From: an uncultured Clostridia bacterium
Lineage (GTDB): Bacteria; Bacillota; Clostridia; Christensenellales; UBA1242
Length of the DNA stretch: 59,757 bases
Direction of reading: 5' to 3'
NCBI GenBank assembly: GCA_944376845.1
Contig: CALWDZ010000003.1
Coordinates: 1-59,757, forward strand
In this document: positions 43,486 to 52,267 of the stretch, in pieces
How the letters are laid out: each line of letters begins with the position of its first letter
How positions within the stretch are numbered: position 1 is the stretch's first letter
Made by a program: the position numbers and the translations under genes
Notes under the pieces: generated by a model
Seen by the model: the letters and a program-made list of their open reading frames with translations, nothing else
Databases searched by the model: none
What the model was told of the DNA's origin: nothing

Positions 43486-43690
43486 AAATTGTTTATTTAA
43501 AACAAAATGCGATATTTTGGGTTGTAAAAATCTAGCAGATTATCAAATTTTAAATAATGGAAAAAGCACTTTAAATACATGTAAAAATTGCACAAAAAAT
43601 TTATATGATGCACTTGGCAAAATATTTATTCCAAAACCAGTTACGCCACCTTTTAAAAAACAAAAAAAAATAGAGGTGAAAAATGGATAA
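43475..43690 (+). CDS. Small cysteine-rich phage protein, probable zinc binder
   Basis: A 71-residue protein with two cysteine pairs, CDILGC and CKNC, spaced as in small zinc knuckles, and a Pro/Lys-rich end (FIPKPVTPPFKKQKK). GAGGG before the ATG lies within the previous gene, which it overlaps by 11 bases; its own end overlaps the portal gene by 8. No function is known to me. Its tight coupling with the portal gene argues for a role in particle assembly or regulation. Confidence 0.55.
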   Translation: MEIKNCLFKTKCDILGCKNLADYQILNNGKSTLNTCKNCTKNLYDALGKIFIPKPVTPPFKKQKKIEVKNG

Positions 43691-45542
43691 TCAGGAATTA
43701 GTAAGTGAAGTTTTGGAAGATTTTAAAAGACGTCAAAATGAAAGAAAACCCTATGAAGCAAATTGGCAACTAAATATGAACTTTTTAATGGGAAATCAAT
43801 ATTGTGAGGTAGGCTTCGGCGGAGAAGTTGAAGAATATGAAAAGCAATTTTTTTGGCAAGAACGTGAGGTTTATAACCACATTGCACCAACACTTGACAT
43901 CAGACTTGCCAAACTTCAAAAAGTAAGACCGACAATGGCGGTTATGCCATCAAGCACTGATGACAGTGACATAAAGACAGCAAAACTTTGTAAGAAAATT
44001 CTTAATTCAATTTATTCACGCTATGACATTTCAAATGTAATAAATGAAGCAACTAAGTGGAGCGAAGTCACCGGAACGAGTTTTTATAAAGTCATTTGGG
44101 ATGATAGCAAAGGAGAAAAAATTGCCAATATAGACAATGAAGTTGTTCATCTTGGAGATATAGACATCTCCGTTTGTAGCCCATTTGAAATTTATCCTGA
44201 CAACACTTGTACACAAAAAATAGATGATTGCCAAAGCATAATTCATGCCAAAGCGTATCATGTTGATGAAATAAAAAGAATGTACAACATTGATGTTAAA
44301 GGTGAAGATGTAAATGTATTTTCGCTTGACAACACACAACTTGGAGTAGGTGGACTTGGATATAATAGTCTTTCAAGTAAAGTCATAAGTGGTGTTAAAT
44401 CTAACCACGCCTTAGTTATAGAAAAGTATGTTAAACCAACGGTAGATTACCCAAATGGTAGACTTATTATAGTTGTTGGTGAAACCTTGGTTTATGACGG
44501 CGAATTGCCTTTTATAAATCGTGCAAATGGAGAAAGAGGTTTTCCATTTATAAAACAAGAGTCTATTGAACAAACTGGTTGTTTTTGGGGAACAGGTATT
44601 GTAGATAGATTGATACCTGTTCAAAGAGCATACAATGCGGTGAAAAATAGAAAACACGAATTTTTGAACAGAATTTCTATGGGTGTTCTTGCTGTGGAAG
44701 ATGGTTCTGTTGATATAGATAATCTTGAAGAAGATGGACTTTCACCAGGAAAAATTCTTGTGTATAGACAAGGTTCAACAGCACCTAGGTTTATGACATC
44801 AAACAGCGTACCAACAGATTTTGACCGCGAAGAAGAAGCACTACTTAGTGAATTTATGGTTATATCTGGAGTGTCAGATATCTTAAACAATTCAACAGCC
44901 TACACAAGCCTAAGTGGTGTGGCACTTCAACTTTTGATTGAACAAGATGAATCAAGGCTTTCGCCAACAACAGATAGAATAAAAGCGTGCATACGTGAAC
45001 TTGGTGGACAAATACTTAGACTTTATAAACAATTTGCAACGCTTCCAAGACTTTTAAAAGTTATGGGTGACAATGGTGAAGTTGAAGTTATAAGTTTTAT
45101 GTCTAGTGATATTTCAAGTGAAGATATTATTTTTGAAACTGACACCGAACTTACAGAAAGTTTGGCTCAAAGGCGCAGTATGGTGTTTGACCTTTTAGAT
45201 GCTGGACTTTTGTCAGACGAAAACGGAAAACTTTCAAATCGTATGAGATTAAAAGCACTTGACCTTTTGGGCTTTGGTATTTGGGAAAATGCTCAAGATA
45301 TAAATGAATTACATACAAAAAAAGCCTCATCAGAAAACTTGGAACTTGCCAAAGGTAAAGATGTCAAAGTGTGCGAGATAGATAATCACGACCTTCATAT
45401 AACTGAGCACATTACCTATATGCTAAGCAATGAATATAAAAACCTAGTTTCTTCTAAGCCGAAAATAGAAGAAGCATTTTTAAAACATATTCGTCAGCAC
45501 AAGCAGATGAAAAAATTAGAAAGTAGTTTAAGCGAGGAATAA
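43683..45542 (+). CDS. Phage portal protein (podovirus type)
   Basis: A 619-residue protein that would form the dodecameric DNA gateway at one capsid vertex. The beginning (EVLEDFKRRQNERKPYEANW, NMNFLMGNQY) and the core segments NHIAPTLDIRLAKLQKVRP, WSEVTGTSFYKVIWD, CSPFEIYPD and GFPFIKQESIEQTGCFWGTG fit large P22-like portals of short-tailed phages. AGAGGTG precedes the ATG. It is full length and intact, and is followed one base later by the scaffold-like gene. Confidence 0.85.
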   Translation: MDNQELVSEVLEDFKRRQNERKPYEANWQLNMNFLMGNQYCEVGFGGEVEEYEKQFFWQEREVYNHIAPTLDIRLAKLQKVRPTMAVMPSSTDDSDIKTAKLCKKILNSIYSRYDISNVINEATKWSEVTGTSFYKVIWDDSKGEKIANIDNEVVHLGDIDISVCSPFEIYPDNTCTQKIDDCQSIIHAKAYHVDEIKRMYNIDVKGEDVNVFSLDNTQLGVGGLGYNSLSSKVISGVKSNHALVIEKYVKPTVDYPNGRLIIVVGETLVYDGELPFINRANGERGFPFIKQESIEQTGCFWGTGIVDRLIPVQRAYNAVKNRKHEFLNRISMGVLAVEDGSVDIDNLEEDGLSPGKILVYRQGSTAPRFMTSNSVPTDFDREEEALLSEFMVISGVSDILNNSTAYTSLSGVALQLLIEQDESRLSPTTDRIKACIRELGGQILRLYKQFATLPRLLKVMGDNGEVEVISFMSSDISSEDIIFETDTELTESLAQRRSMVFDLLDAGLLSDENGKLSNRMRLKALDLLGFGIWENAQDINELHTKKASSENLELAKGKDVKVCEIDNHDLHITEHITYMLSNEYKNLVSSKPKIEEAFLKHIRQHKQMKKLESSLSEE

Positions 45543-45543
45543 A

Positions 45544-46158
45544 ATGGAAAATGAAGTTTTAGAGGAACAACCATCACAACAAAACCCGGCACAAAATGAA
45601 AGTGAGCCTGTTTCAAGTGATGGCTCCTTTGGTTTGGGAAAATTTAAAGACCAACAGAGTTTACTTGAAGCCTATAACAATTTGCAGGCTGAGTTTACTC
45701 GAAAGTGTCAAAAGTTGTCTCAACTTGAAAAGGAGATGTCAAAGCCGAGTGTGCCAGTATATCAAACAAAAGATTGGCAACAAAAGGTGAGTGACTTTTT
45801 ATCTACTCATGTTGAGGCAAAACAATTTGCAAGTGAAATCTCACAAAAGATTATTGAAAATCCGAATATTTATAGTGGAGATAATGCATTAAATCTTGCC
45901 TATGCAGAAATTATTTCAAAAAAGTATAGACCAGAAAGCGAACTCATAAATGACGATAAATTTGTCAATGACTATGTGTTAAATAACGAGCAAATTAAAA
46001 AGAAAGTGCTACAAGACTACATAAATGACCTTCGTAGCAATAAATTACCACCAATTCAGACTTCACATTCGGGGAAATATACATTTCCATCGCCAAAGGT
46101 GGCAAGCAGCCTTAGTGAAGCAAAAAAGTTGGTGGAAGATATGTTAAAAGCAAAATAA
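45544..46158 (+). CDS. Probable capsid scaffolding protein
   Basis: A 204-residue acidic, helical protein between portal and capsid genes, the normal place of a scaffold. The segment GKFKDQQSLLEAYNNLQAEF is typical of phage scaffold-like proteins, followed by a predicted coiled coil and a C-terminal basic helix (SSLSEAKKLVEDMLKAK) of the kind that docks on the coat protein. GAGGAAT overlaps the portal stop and serves as its ribosome site. No protease domain is visible. Confidence 0.7.
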   Translation: MENEVLEEQPSQQNPAQNESEPVSSDGSFGLGKFKDQQSLLEAYNNLQAEFTRKCQKLSQLEKEMSKPSVPVYQTKDWQQKVSDFLSTHVEAKQFASEISQKIIENPNIYSGDNALNLAYAEIISKKYRPESELINDDKFVNDYVLNNEQIKKKVLQDYINDLRSNKLPPIQTSHSGKYTFPSPKVASSLSEAKKLVEDMLKAK

Positions 46159-46171
46159 AAAGGAGAAAATT

Positions 46172-47368
46172 ATGGTAACACTTCAAAGTGCAGAAAATGC
46201 ACTCAAAACAGTTTATCTTGGAGTGGTTGCAAATCAACTTAATATAAATGCCAATCCACTTCTTGGTAAAATTAAACAATCGACAAAAGATGTTTGGGGA
46301 AAAGAAGTAAGAAAACTTGCCCCATTTGGTATCAATGGTGGTATCGGGGCAGGAGCCGAAACCGATGCTCTTCCACAGGCAGCAGGGAACAATTATGTTC
46401 AGTTTGTTTCTGACCTTAAAAACTTATATGGCAAAATAGAACTTTCAGATAAAGCAATTCGTGCTTCACAAAATAGTGTGGGTGCGTTTGTAAATTTACT
46501 TAACGATGAAATGGAAGGCTTAATCAAAGCGTCAAGTTTCAACTTTGGCCGTATGCTTTATGGTGATGGTAGTGGACTTTTGGCTACTATTGCAAGCATT
46601 GACTCAGCCACAAAAACAATAATAACACTTGATAGCGTTAGAAATTTAATCGAAGGTATGGTTATAGATGTTTACAACGGCGAAACCAAAGTTACAAGTG
46701 GGCTTAGGATAAAGTATGTTGACAGAGTAAACAAAAAGATACATGTCACATCATACACAGAAACACTTGCAAAAAATTACACACTTTATGTCCAAAATAG
46801 TAAAGGTTATGAAATTTCTGGTCTTGGTAAAATATTCTCAACAAGTGATACACTCTATGGCGTTTCAAGAGAAGATTATCCATGGCTAGTTCCATACACA
46901 CAAACTAAAGCAGGACAAATTAGTGATAGTATGATTCAAACTGCTATCGACTACCTTGAGGAAGTCACAGGTTCAACAATTAACTATATTTCTTGCTCAA
47001 GCAAAGTTAGAAGAATGTATCAAGAATATCTTGGTGCTTACAGAAGAAATATAGACATCATGGAACTCCAAGGCGGATACAAGGCTATTACATACAATGG
47101 GATTCCACTTGTTGCTGATAGATTTGTTGAAGATGATGCGATGTACTTACTCAACACTGATGATTTTACATTACATCAATTGTGTGATTGGAAATGGCTT
47201 GAAGGCGAAGACGGAAAAATTCTAAAACAAAATGCAGGCTATCCAACATACAGTGCAACACTTGTAAAATACGCTGAACTTGTGTGCGATAGACCAAATG
47301 GTCAAGCAAAGATTACAGGAATAACCTCTGTAACCGCAGATGCTGGTTCTAGCGAAAATCAAGCGTAA
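46172..47368 (+). CDS. Major capsid protein
   Basis: A 398-residue coat protein with an HK97-type architecture of the P22/podovirus branch. Supporting segments are LLGKIKQSTKDVWGKEVRK, GIGAGAETDALPQAAGN, YGKIELSDKAIRAS (P-domain start), YISCSSKVRRMYQEYLG and YNGIPLVADRFVEDDAMYLL, which is the usual ending of such coats. Optimal AAAAGGAG before the ATG suggests high expression. Intact. A hairpin follows it, before the next gene. Confidence 0.85.
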   Translation: MVTLQSAENALKTVYLGVVANQLNINANPLLGKIKQSTKDVWGKEVRKLAPFGINGGIGAGAETDALPQAAGNNYVQFVSDLKNLYGKIELSDKAIRASQNSVGAFVNLLNDEMEGLIKASSFNFGRMLYGDGSGLLATIASIDSATKTIITLDSVRNLIEGMVIDVYNGETKVTSGLRIKYVDRVNKKIHVTSYTETLAKNYTLYVQNSKGYEISGLGKIFSTSDTLYGVSREDYPWLVPYTQTKAGQISDSMIQTAIDYLEEVTGSTINYISCSSKVRRMYQEYLGAYRRNIDIMELQGGYKAITYNGIPLVADRFVEDDAMYLLNTDDFTLHQLCDWKWLEGEDGKILKQNAGYPTYSATLVKYAELVCDRPNGQAKITGITSVTADAGSSENQA

Positions 47369-47378
47369 GATAGGTTAA

Positions 47379-47430
47379 AGACGAGCGTCTAAGCACATTT
47401 TGTTTTTTGCAAAATGTGCTATGGCGCAGT
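47379..47430 (+). promoter_or_regulatory. Hairpin after the capsid gene, possible mRNA stabiliser or attenuator
   Basis: AGCACATTTTG (47392-47402) pairs perfectly with CAAAATGTGCT (47410-47420); a smaller AGACG/CGTCT stem precedes it. A short T run comes only after 9 more bases, so partial termination or 3' end protection is likelier than full termination. Confidence 0.5.
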
Positions 47431-47450
47431 TTTTATAAAAAGGAGCGAAA

Positions 47451-47759
47451 ATGCTTATTGAAATAAAAAATGACCCTTATTTTATTAGTCAAAGACTTAA
47501 AGATATCGACCAAAGTTACTACCTTGTATTTAATTGTATAAAGGGCAAGTATGAGGTGCATTCGTCAAAGCAAGTTGGATGCAGTTATTGTTTAACAAGT
47601 CCATACGAGGGGTTAGATGCAAGACTTCTTGAACTTGCCAGAAACACACGACGAGAAAACCTTAAAGAGTTAATAACTAAAATAGATGAAGAAAATGCAA
47701 AACTTGAAGCAAAAAACACAAAAAAATTGGAGGAAATATGTCAACTAAACAAGTATTAG
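47451..47759 (+). CDS. Conserved phage protein downstream of capsid
   Basis: A 102-residue protein beginning MLIEIKNDPYFISQRLKDID. The pattern (a short beta-rich first half, then LDARLLELARNTRRENLKELI and a charged helical end) is one I associate with head genes of Gram-positive phages, without a known function. AAAAAGGAGC precedes the ATG. The end overlaps the connector gene by 22 bases. Confidence 0.6.
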   Translation: MLIEIKNDPYFISQRLKDIDQSYYLVFNCIKGKYEVHSSKQVGCSYCLTSPYEGLDARLLELARNTRRENLKELITKIDEENAKLEAKNTKKLEEICQLNKY

Positions 47760-48307
47760 AACTTACTGCAACATTTTTGGGGAAGGAAGAACTGTTAAAT
47801 TGTTCTTATTTTACTGGGACTTCTGATGATATGACTGATGAACAAGAAAAAGAGTTGGATATGCTTCTTAGATGTTTAAATTTAGTGGTGAGTGATATTT
47901 CAACTGAGTATTTACCAATTTACCGAGAAAAAGATATTACTTTTACTGATGGGCAATTGATGCTTAGTGATATAGATACTGACCTTTTTCAAATAGTCAG
48001 TTTAAAAGACCACTATGGCAATAATATAAGATTTAGAATTTTTGATAGTCACATATCTGCTAATACCAACTATGCACACATAACATACACGGTTTTTGCA
48101 AAAAACTGTACGCTTGGCGGAGATATTGATGAATTTAGTGTAAAAATACTAGATAGAGTGCTAGCCTATGGCACTGCTATGGAATATTGTTTTATAAGTT
48201 CACTTTTTGATGATGCACAAATTTGGGAATCAAGATATAAAAATTCCTTGCTTACACTATCTTCAAAAAAGCATAGCGTTGTTATGCCAAAGCGGAGGTG
48301 GATGTAA
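47738..48307 (+). CDS. Probable head-tail connector/adaptor protein
   Basis: A 189-residue, largely helical then beta-rich protein (LDMLLRCLNLVVSDISTEYL, then LMLSDIDTDLFQIVSL). Its place after the capsid gene and its size fit the adaptor that seats on the portal in short-tailed phages. GGAGG precedes the ATG inside the previous gene. The stop shares its last A with the ATG of the next gene (TAATG). The assignment rests mostly on gene order. Confidence 0.6.
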   Translation: MSTKQVLELTATFLGKEELLNCSYFTGTSDDMTDEQEKELDMLLRCLNLVVSDISTEYLPIYREKDITFTDGQLMLSDIDTDLFQIVSLKDHYGNNIRFRIFDSHISANTNYAHITYTVFAKNCTLGGDIDEFSVKILDRVLAYGTAMEYCFISSLFDDAQIWESRYKNSLLTLSSKKHSVVMPKRRWM

Positions 48308-49815
48308 TGTTCTACTATAAGTCACTTTTAAAAAAGAATGTTACAGAATATAAAATAACATTTAGTTCTTTTGCTAGCGGTATGACAAGTGAAGTAGATG
48401 AAGGCATACTTTCGTACAAATACGCCAAACGTTGCTATAACTATCGTGTTGAAAATGGTGCCTTACGCGACGGTATTGGTTTTGAACCACTAAAACTTCC
48501 AATTAGCCGTGATGACCTTTCAAATGAACGAACAATAATAATGGAACCAAATCAAAAAGTTGAAAAGATGTGGCTTTATACATACTATGACCAAGAAAAT
48601 ATGAGAACTGACTATCGAATACTATATTATAATCGTGGTCAAATTAGGTGGATACCAATCTATTCTTTTGGACCATATAGCGGAATTTTGGCAAGCGTCA
48701 TTTACAATACAAGTGTGCCAAATGCAATAAATTATCGTTTGAACGGTGAAGATTATATTATCTTTTCTTCTCCAACCGACGGTATGTGGAAGTATAATGT
48801 CAATAAAATGGCAGAGAAAGTTGAAAATGGTCCTTGTCTTGTATCAATGTGTTTGCATTACGAAAGGTTGTTTGCCATTTTGGAGGACGGCGAACGTCAT
48901 AGACTCAGTTTTTCCGAAAGCCTTGACCCAACAAATTTCAACATAAGTCTTGATGAAGGTGGCTTTATAGATATGCAAGATGACCGCGGTAGGCTGATAA
49001 AAGTAGTTTCGTTTAATGACTATGTCTATGTGTTCCGCGAATTTGGAGTTGCACGTGTTTCCGCTTATGGTGACCAAACAACTTTTTCCGTCACTCAACT
49101 TTTTGCTTCAAGTTCCAAAATTTATGCAAACTCAATATGTGTATGTGGTGACATTATATTACTTCTTACTCGTGATGGGTTATACTCTTTCAATGGTACA
49201 ACAACATCAAAAATAACACTCGGCATAGAGTCACTTATGGAAGGGATAGTAAATGAAAAATGCAGTAGCATTTACCACAATGGCAAATACTATTTGGCCC
49301 TTAAACTTAACTTTAACGATGATGAAAAAATAGGTTGCGAAAGTTACTCGGGTGGCTATACCAACAATGCAATAATAGAACTTGACCTTAAAACTGGAGA
49401 TATAAGCATAACGCGTGGGATAGATATTTGCTCTATGCTTTTGGTTGATGACGGCGATATATGTAAACTTCTTGCTTGCTTTAATGGCGAACATGAAAAA
49501 GATATTGCGCAGATGACTCATGACGGTTTGTTTTTTGGAACTCCACTTAAAAAATGTTGGGTTTCTCCAAAAAGCAATTTGGGTTATCCAACACAAATTA
49601 AACGGATAAAAGAGGTATTTATAAAAACAAAATCACCATGCAAAGTCAAAATTACAACAGAAAGTACAAGTAAAACTTTTTCACTAAAAGGTAGTGATAT
49701 AACTCAAAGACTAAGACCAAACGTATTTGGTGAGCAAATCGAAGTTTCATTTATTTCAGAGAGTGGCGATACCGACATTTCTTGTCCATACATAATCATG
49801 GGTGTAACATCATGA
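48307..49815 (+). CDS. Probable tail hub/stabilisation protein, beta-propeller-like
   Basis: A 502-residue beta-rich protein. Recurrent blades such as LNGEDYIIFSSPTDGMWKYN, FNDYVYVFREFGVARVS, CGDIILLLTRDGLYSFNG and YHNGKYYLALKL suggest a propeller, as in podovirus tail-accessory proteins that plug or extend the portal. The start is ATG 48307 with GGAGG 8 bases upstream; GTG 48298 overlaps that site. A coupled 35-codon frame begins at its stop. No tape measure or receptor-binding fibre follows, so this may be the outermost tail part. Confidence 0.65.
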   Translation: MFYYKSLLKKNVTEYKITFSSFASGMTSEVDEGILSYKYAKRCYNYRVENGALRDGIGFEPLKLPISRDDLSNERTIIMEPNQKVEKMWLYTYYDQENMRTDYRILYYNRGQIRWIPIYSFGPYSGILASVIYNTSVPNAINYRLNGEDYIIFSSPTDGMWKYNVNKMAEKVENGPCLVSMCLHYERLFAILEDGERHRLSFSESLDPTNFNISLDEGGFIDMQDDRGRLIKVVSFNDYVYVFREFGVARVSAYGDQTTFSVTQLFASSSKIYANSICVCGDIILLLTRDGLYSFNGTTTSKITLGIESLMEGIVNEKCSSIYHNGKYYLALKLNFNDDEKIGCESYSGGYTNNAIIELDLKTGDISITRGIDICSMLLVDDGDICKLLACFNGEHEKDIAQMTHDGLFFGTPLKKCWVSPKSNLGYPTQIKRIKEVFIKTKSPCKVKITTESTSKTFSLKGSDITQRLRPNVFGEQIEVSFISESGDTDISCPYIIMGVTS

Positions 49816-49919
49816 TGGATGAAAAACTAATCAAATATTTCAACAAGCTTGAAAAACGCAAAAATTATTATAAAAATAGGAGAGTAAACGATGTATTCTT
49901 ATACCTTTTCAAAAGATGA
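49812..49919 (+). CDS. Predicted 35-residue coupled peptide
   Basis: ATG 49812 overlaps the upstream stop as ATGA. The peptide begins MMDEKLIKYFNKLEKRKNYY and is strongly basic; its end overlaps the next gene by 29 bases. There is no separate ribosome site, so translation would depend on re-initiation. It could be a real small phage protein or only a coincidental frame; the overlap geometry is the support. Confidence 0.35.
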   Translation: MMDEKLIKYFNKLEKRKNYYKNRRVNDVFLYLFKR

Positions 49920-50781
49920 TACGGATAAAGTAACACAAAAAACACAAGATTATTCTAATATGCTTGATGATTTTAAAAAAGTTGATGACAAATATAATCT
50001 AACAACAGATAATGTAACTTTTGAAAAACAAACTTTTACCAAACCTAGTGACGAAGAAATTAAAACTTCGGCACAAAACAGCCTTGAAAACTACAAACAA
50101 ACATCTCTTCAAAATATTGAAGATGATTACAATCAAAAAAGTAGTGATATATCTAATCAAATCGATGAATTGAAAAATAGTGCACAATCTCAAAAACAGG
50201 AAACAAAAAAACTATATTCATCACTTAAAAATGATGCATCGAACGATGCCTTAAAACGGGGTCTAGCACGTTCATCAATTGTAATCAATGTTTTAGATGC
50301 TTTTGACCAAAATATGATAGATGAAATCAATAAAATCAATGAAGAGATAGGTACAAAAGTAGAAAGTTTGAATAATCAAAAGTCACTTCTTAATGAACAA
50401 CGACAAAGTGCACTAAATGCTTTTGATATTGCTTACGCAGTTGAACTTTCAACCAAAATAGACGAAATAAACGCCGAACTTGCCGAAGAGGAGCAAAAAG
50501 TTATTGAATATAATAACAAAATTGCAGAAAAAGAGGCAGAATATGAGGCTCAAAGAAATAAAGATACACTTGACCGTGCTGAGTTTATTGAAAAATATGG
50601 TGAAGATGCAATACTAAGTTTGAAACAAAATGAAAAATATGAAATTGCATTAAACTATCTCAATACGCTCTCAAAAGAAGAAGCACTAAATGAACTTGAA
50701 TCTAATAGAACATTTTCATATGAACTTGGGCCAACATATTTTAATAGGTTGAAAGTAATAGCCAATCAAAGAAAAGATTAG
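49891..50781 (+). CDS. Coiled-coil phage structural protein
   Basis: A 296-residue protein, mostly alpha-helical and coiled coil (about 55-110 and 145-230), rich in Glu, Lys, Asn and Gln. A central motif NDALKRGLARSSIVINVLD interrupts the coil; similar KRGLARSS segments occur in Gram-positive phage structural proteins as I recall them. AGGAGAG precedes the ATG. It could be an internal ejection protein or the only tail-spike scaffold present. At this length it is too short for a tape measure of a long-tailed phage. Confidence 0.55.
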   Translation: MYSYTFSKDDTDKVTQKTQDYSNMLDDFKKVDDKYNLTTDNVTFEKQTFTKPSDEEIKTSAQNSLENYKQTSLQNIEDDYNQKSSDISNQIDELKNSAQSQKQETKKLYSSLKNDASNDALKRGLARSSIVINVLDAFDQNMIDEINKINEEIGTKVESLNNQKSLLNEQRQSALNAFDIAYAVELSTKIDEINAELAEEEQKVIEYNNKIAEKEAEYEAQRNKDTLDRAEFIEKYGEDAILSLKQNEKYEIALNYLNTLSKEEALNELESNRTFSYELGPTYFNRLKVIANQRKD

Positions 50782-50784
50782 CCT

Positions 50785-51018
50785 ATGTGGGATGAAGTTT
50801 TTAGTGTTGCACTTACAAATGGCATTTTCGCCTGTTTGTTTGTGGCACTTTTAATTTATGAACTAAAAGACTCGCGTCAGCGTGAAAAGAAATATCAAAA
50901 AACAATAGATACACTGTCGTCACGTCTTGTCACAATTGAAAAAATACACGAAGATATAGACGAAATCAAGCAAACTGTTGTAATCAAAAGGGGGAAAAAG
51001 TACAATGAAAACATTTAA
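50785..51018 (+). CDS. BhlA/UviB-like holin
   Basis: A 77-residue protein with one N-terminal membrane helix (VALTNGIFACLFVALLIYEL) followed by a charged coiled coil (SRQREKKYQKTIDTLSSRLV). This is the BhlA/UviB layout, in which a small membrane protein permits release of lysin or toxin. It starts 4 bases after the preceding gene, with only a weak ribosome site, and overlaps the next holin gene by 14 bases. Confidence 0.7.
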   Translation: MWDEVFSVALTNGIFACLFVALLIYELKDSRQREKKYQKTIDTLSSRLVTIEKIHEDIDEIKQTVVIKRGKKYNENI

Positions 51019-51274
51019 AGAAAAAATAAAAACATATAGTTTTTGGACAGGTCTTAGTGCCGCTGTTGTACTACTTTGCAATTCTATTGCAAAATGCTTT
51101 GGTTTTTCAATAGATGACGGACTTATAGAAGACATTATAATGTCAATTTGTGGAGTGCTTGTCGCTGTTGGTTTTGTCTGCGCACCAAAGTCGCAAAAAA
51201 CTGACACAACAAATACAGAGGAAATAAAAGATGAACTGACTGAAGCACTAGATAAAGAAGAAAAAGATAAATAG
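51005..51274 (+). CDS. Phage holin, phi LC3-like
   Basis: An 89-residue membrane protein with two helices (FWTGLSAAVVLLCNSIAKCF and DIIMSICGVLVAVGFVCAP) and an acidic C-terminal tail (EEIKDELTEALDKEEKDK), matching the phi LC3 holin family. GGGGG precedes the ATG. It is the last gene of the particle operon and is followed by a strong terminator. No endolysin gene is found next to it, which is unusual. Confidence 0.75.
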   Translation: MKTFKEKIKTYSFWTGLSAAVVLLCNSIAKCFGFSIDDGLIEDIIMSICGVLVAVGFVCAPKSQKTDTTNTEEIKDELTEALDKEEKDK

Positions 51275-51311
51275 CAAAAAACTCACAGACTGTTTCTGTG
51301 AGTTTTTTTTG
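51275..51311 (+). terminator. Terminator of the particle operon
   Basis: AAAACTCACAGA and TCTGTGAGTTTT pair perfectly around a short loop, followed by a long T run directly after the holin stop. Confidence 0.88.
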
Positions 51312-51396
51312 TTTAATAAATTGACTACTTCAATGATTTTTGATATTATTGTTTTGATAAAATATAACTTTGTTTTTTTATCTTAACGGAGTCATT

Positions 51397-52140
51397 ATGG
51401 AAATTTTTGGAATAGAGCATATCTTGTTTTTAGTAATTAGTATAGTAATTATGGCTGCACTTATTGTAATATTTAAGTTGTTTGTACCAAAAGAGAAGAT
51501 GTACATAGTCATGAAAGTCTGTGCAGGCGTTGGACTTATCCTTATAATCATTAATAGAATAGTCGTTTCATTGTCAAGAGATGGCACTTTTTTAGACTTT
51601 TTACCTGATACATATTGTAGTATGATGGGTTTTATTATGCCAATAGTTGTTTTGTGCTTTAAGCCTAATTCAAAAACTTTTCAATATGCCATGTTTGCCG
51701 GTATGATTGGTGGAATTTTGACAATGTTTTATCCAGATTTTTTTGTGTACTTTGATAACGTTTTTAACATTCATCCCCTTACTACATATTTATATCACGC
51801 CAATATGTTTTTTATGTTTGTTGTCGCTATTGCAACAGGGTACTTCAAGCCAACATTCAAAAACTTTATGTCACTTGTTGTTGGACTTGCGTTTATGGTA
51901 GTTGTGGGAGAATTTGGTAATAGTGTCCTTGGACAATCAAACAATATGTATCTAAACGCTCCTCTTATAAGTAATACAGTGTTTACTTGGTGGTTTGTTG
52001 GTATACTATATCTTGTCATCTATGCACTATTCTTGCAAATTTATGAGATGCTTACTTTAAAGCCAGCAGATTGGAGTGTTGTTAAAGTTTGGAATTTTTT
52101 GAAAAATAAACTTAAAAAAAGTGAAAATATTGAAAAATAG
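51397..52140 (+). CDS. YwaF/TMEM164-like integral membrane protein (TIGR02206 type)
   Basis: A 247-residue protein with seven or so membrane helices. Segments LPDTYCSMMGFIMPIVVL, FAGMIGGILTMFYPDF and LYHANMFFMFVVA hold the polar residues typical of the YwaF family. I set the start at ATG 51397 after ACGGAG; an in-frame ATG upstream has no ribosome site. Role unknown. It lies beyond the phage terminator and has its own, so it is probably chromosomal. Confidence 0.75.
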   Translation: MEIFGIEHILFLVISIVIMAALIVIFKLFVPKEKMYIVMKVCAGVGLILIIINRIVVSLSRDGTFLDFLPDTYCSMMGFIMPIVVLCFKPNSKTFQYAMFAGMIGGILTMFYPDFFVYFDNVFNIHPLTTYLYHANMFFMFVVAIATGYFKPTFKNFMSLVVGLAFMVVVGEFGNSVLGQSNNMYLNAPLISNTVFTWWFVGILYLVIYALFLQIYEMLTLKPADWSVVKVWNFLKNKLKKSENIEK

Positions 52141-52220
52141 CAGTAAATATTATTATTTTTCTTTAAAGTTGAATAAAATTATGGTGATTTATTAACACAT
52201 ATTATAAATAAAAAACAATA

Positions 52221-52258
52221 ATACCCACAAAGATTTAAAATTTTGTGGGTATTTTTTT
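52221..52258 (+). terminator. Terminator of the YwaF-like gene
   Basis: ATACCCACAAA pairs with TTTGTGGGTAT and ends in a T run. Confidence 0.8.
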
Positions 52259-52267
52259 GGTAGAAGT

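Noticed and set aside
37234..51311. Prophage attachment sites at tRNA genes
   Set aside because: No tRNA adjoins the particle locus, and I could not find a convincing direct repeat at its two ends by eye.
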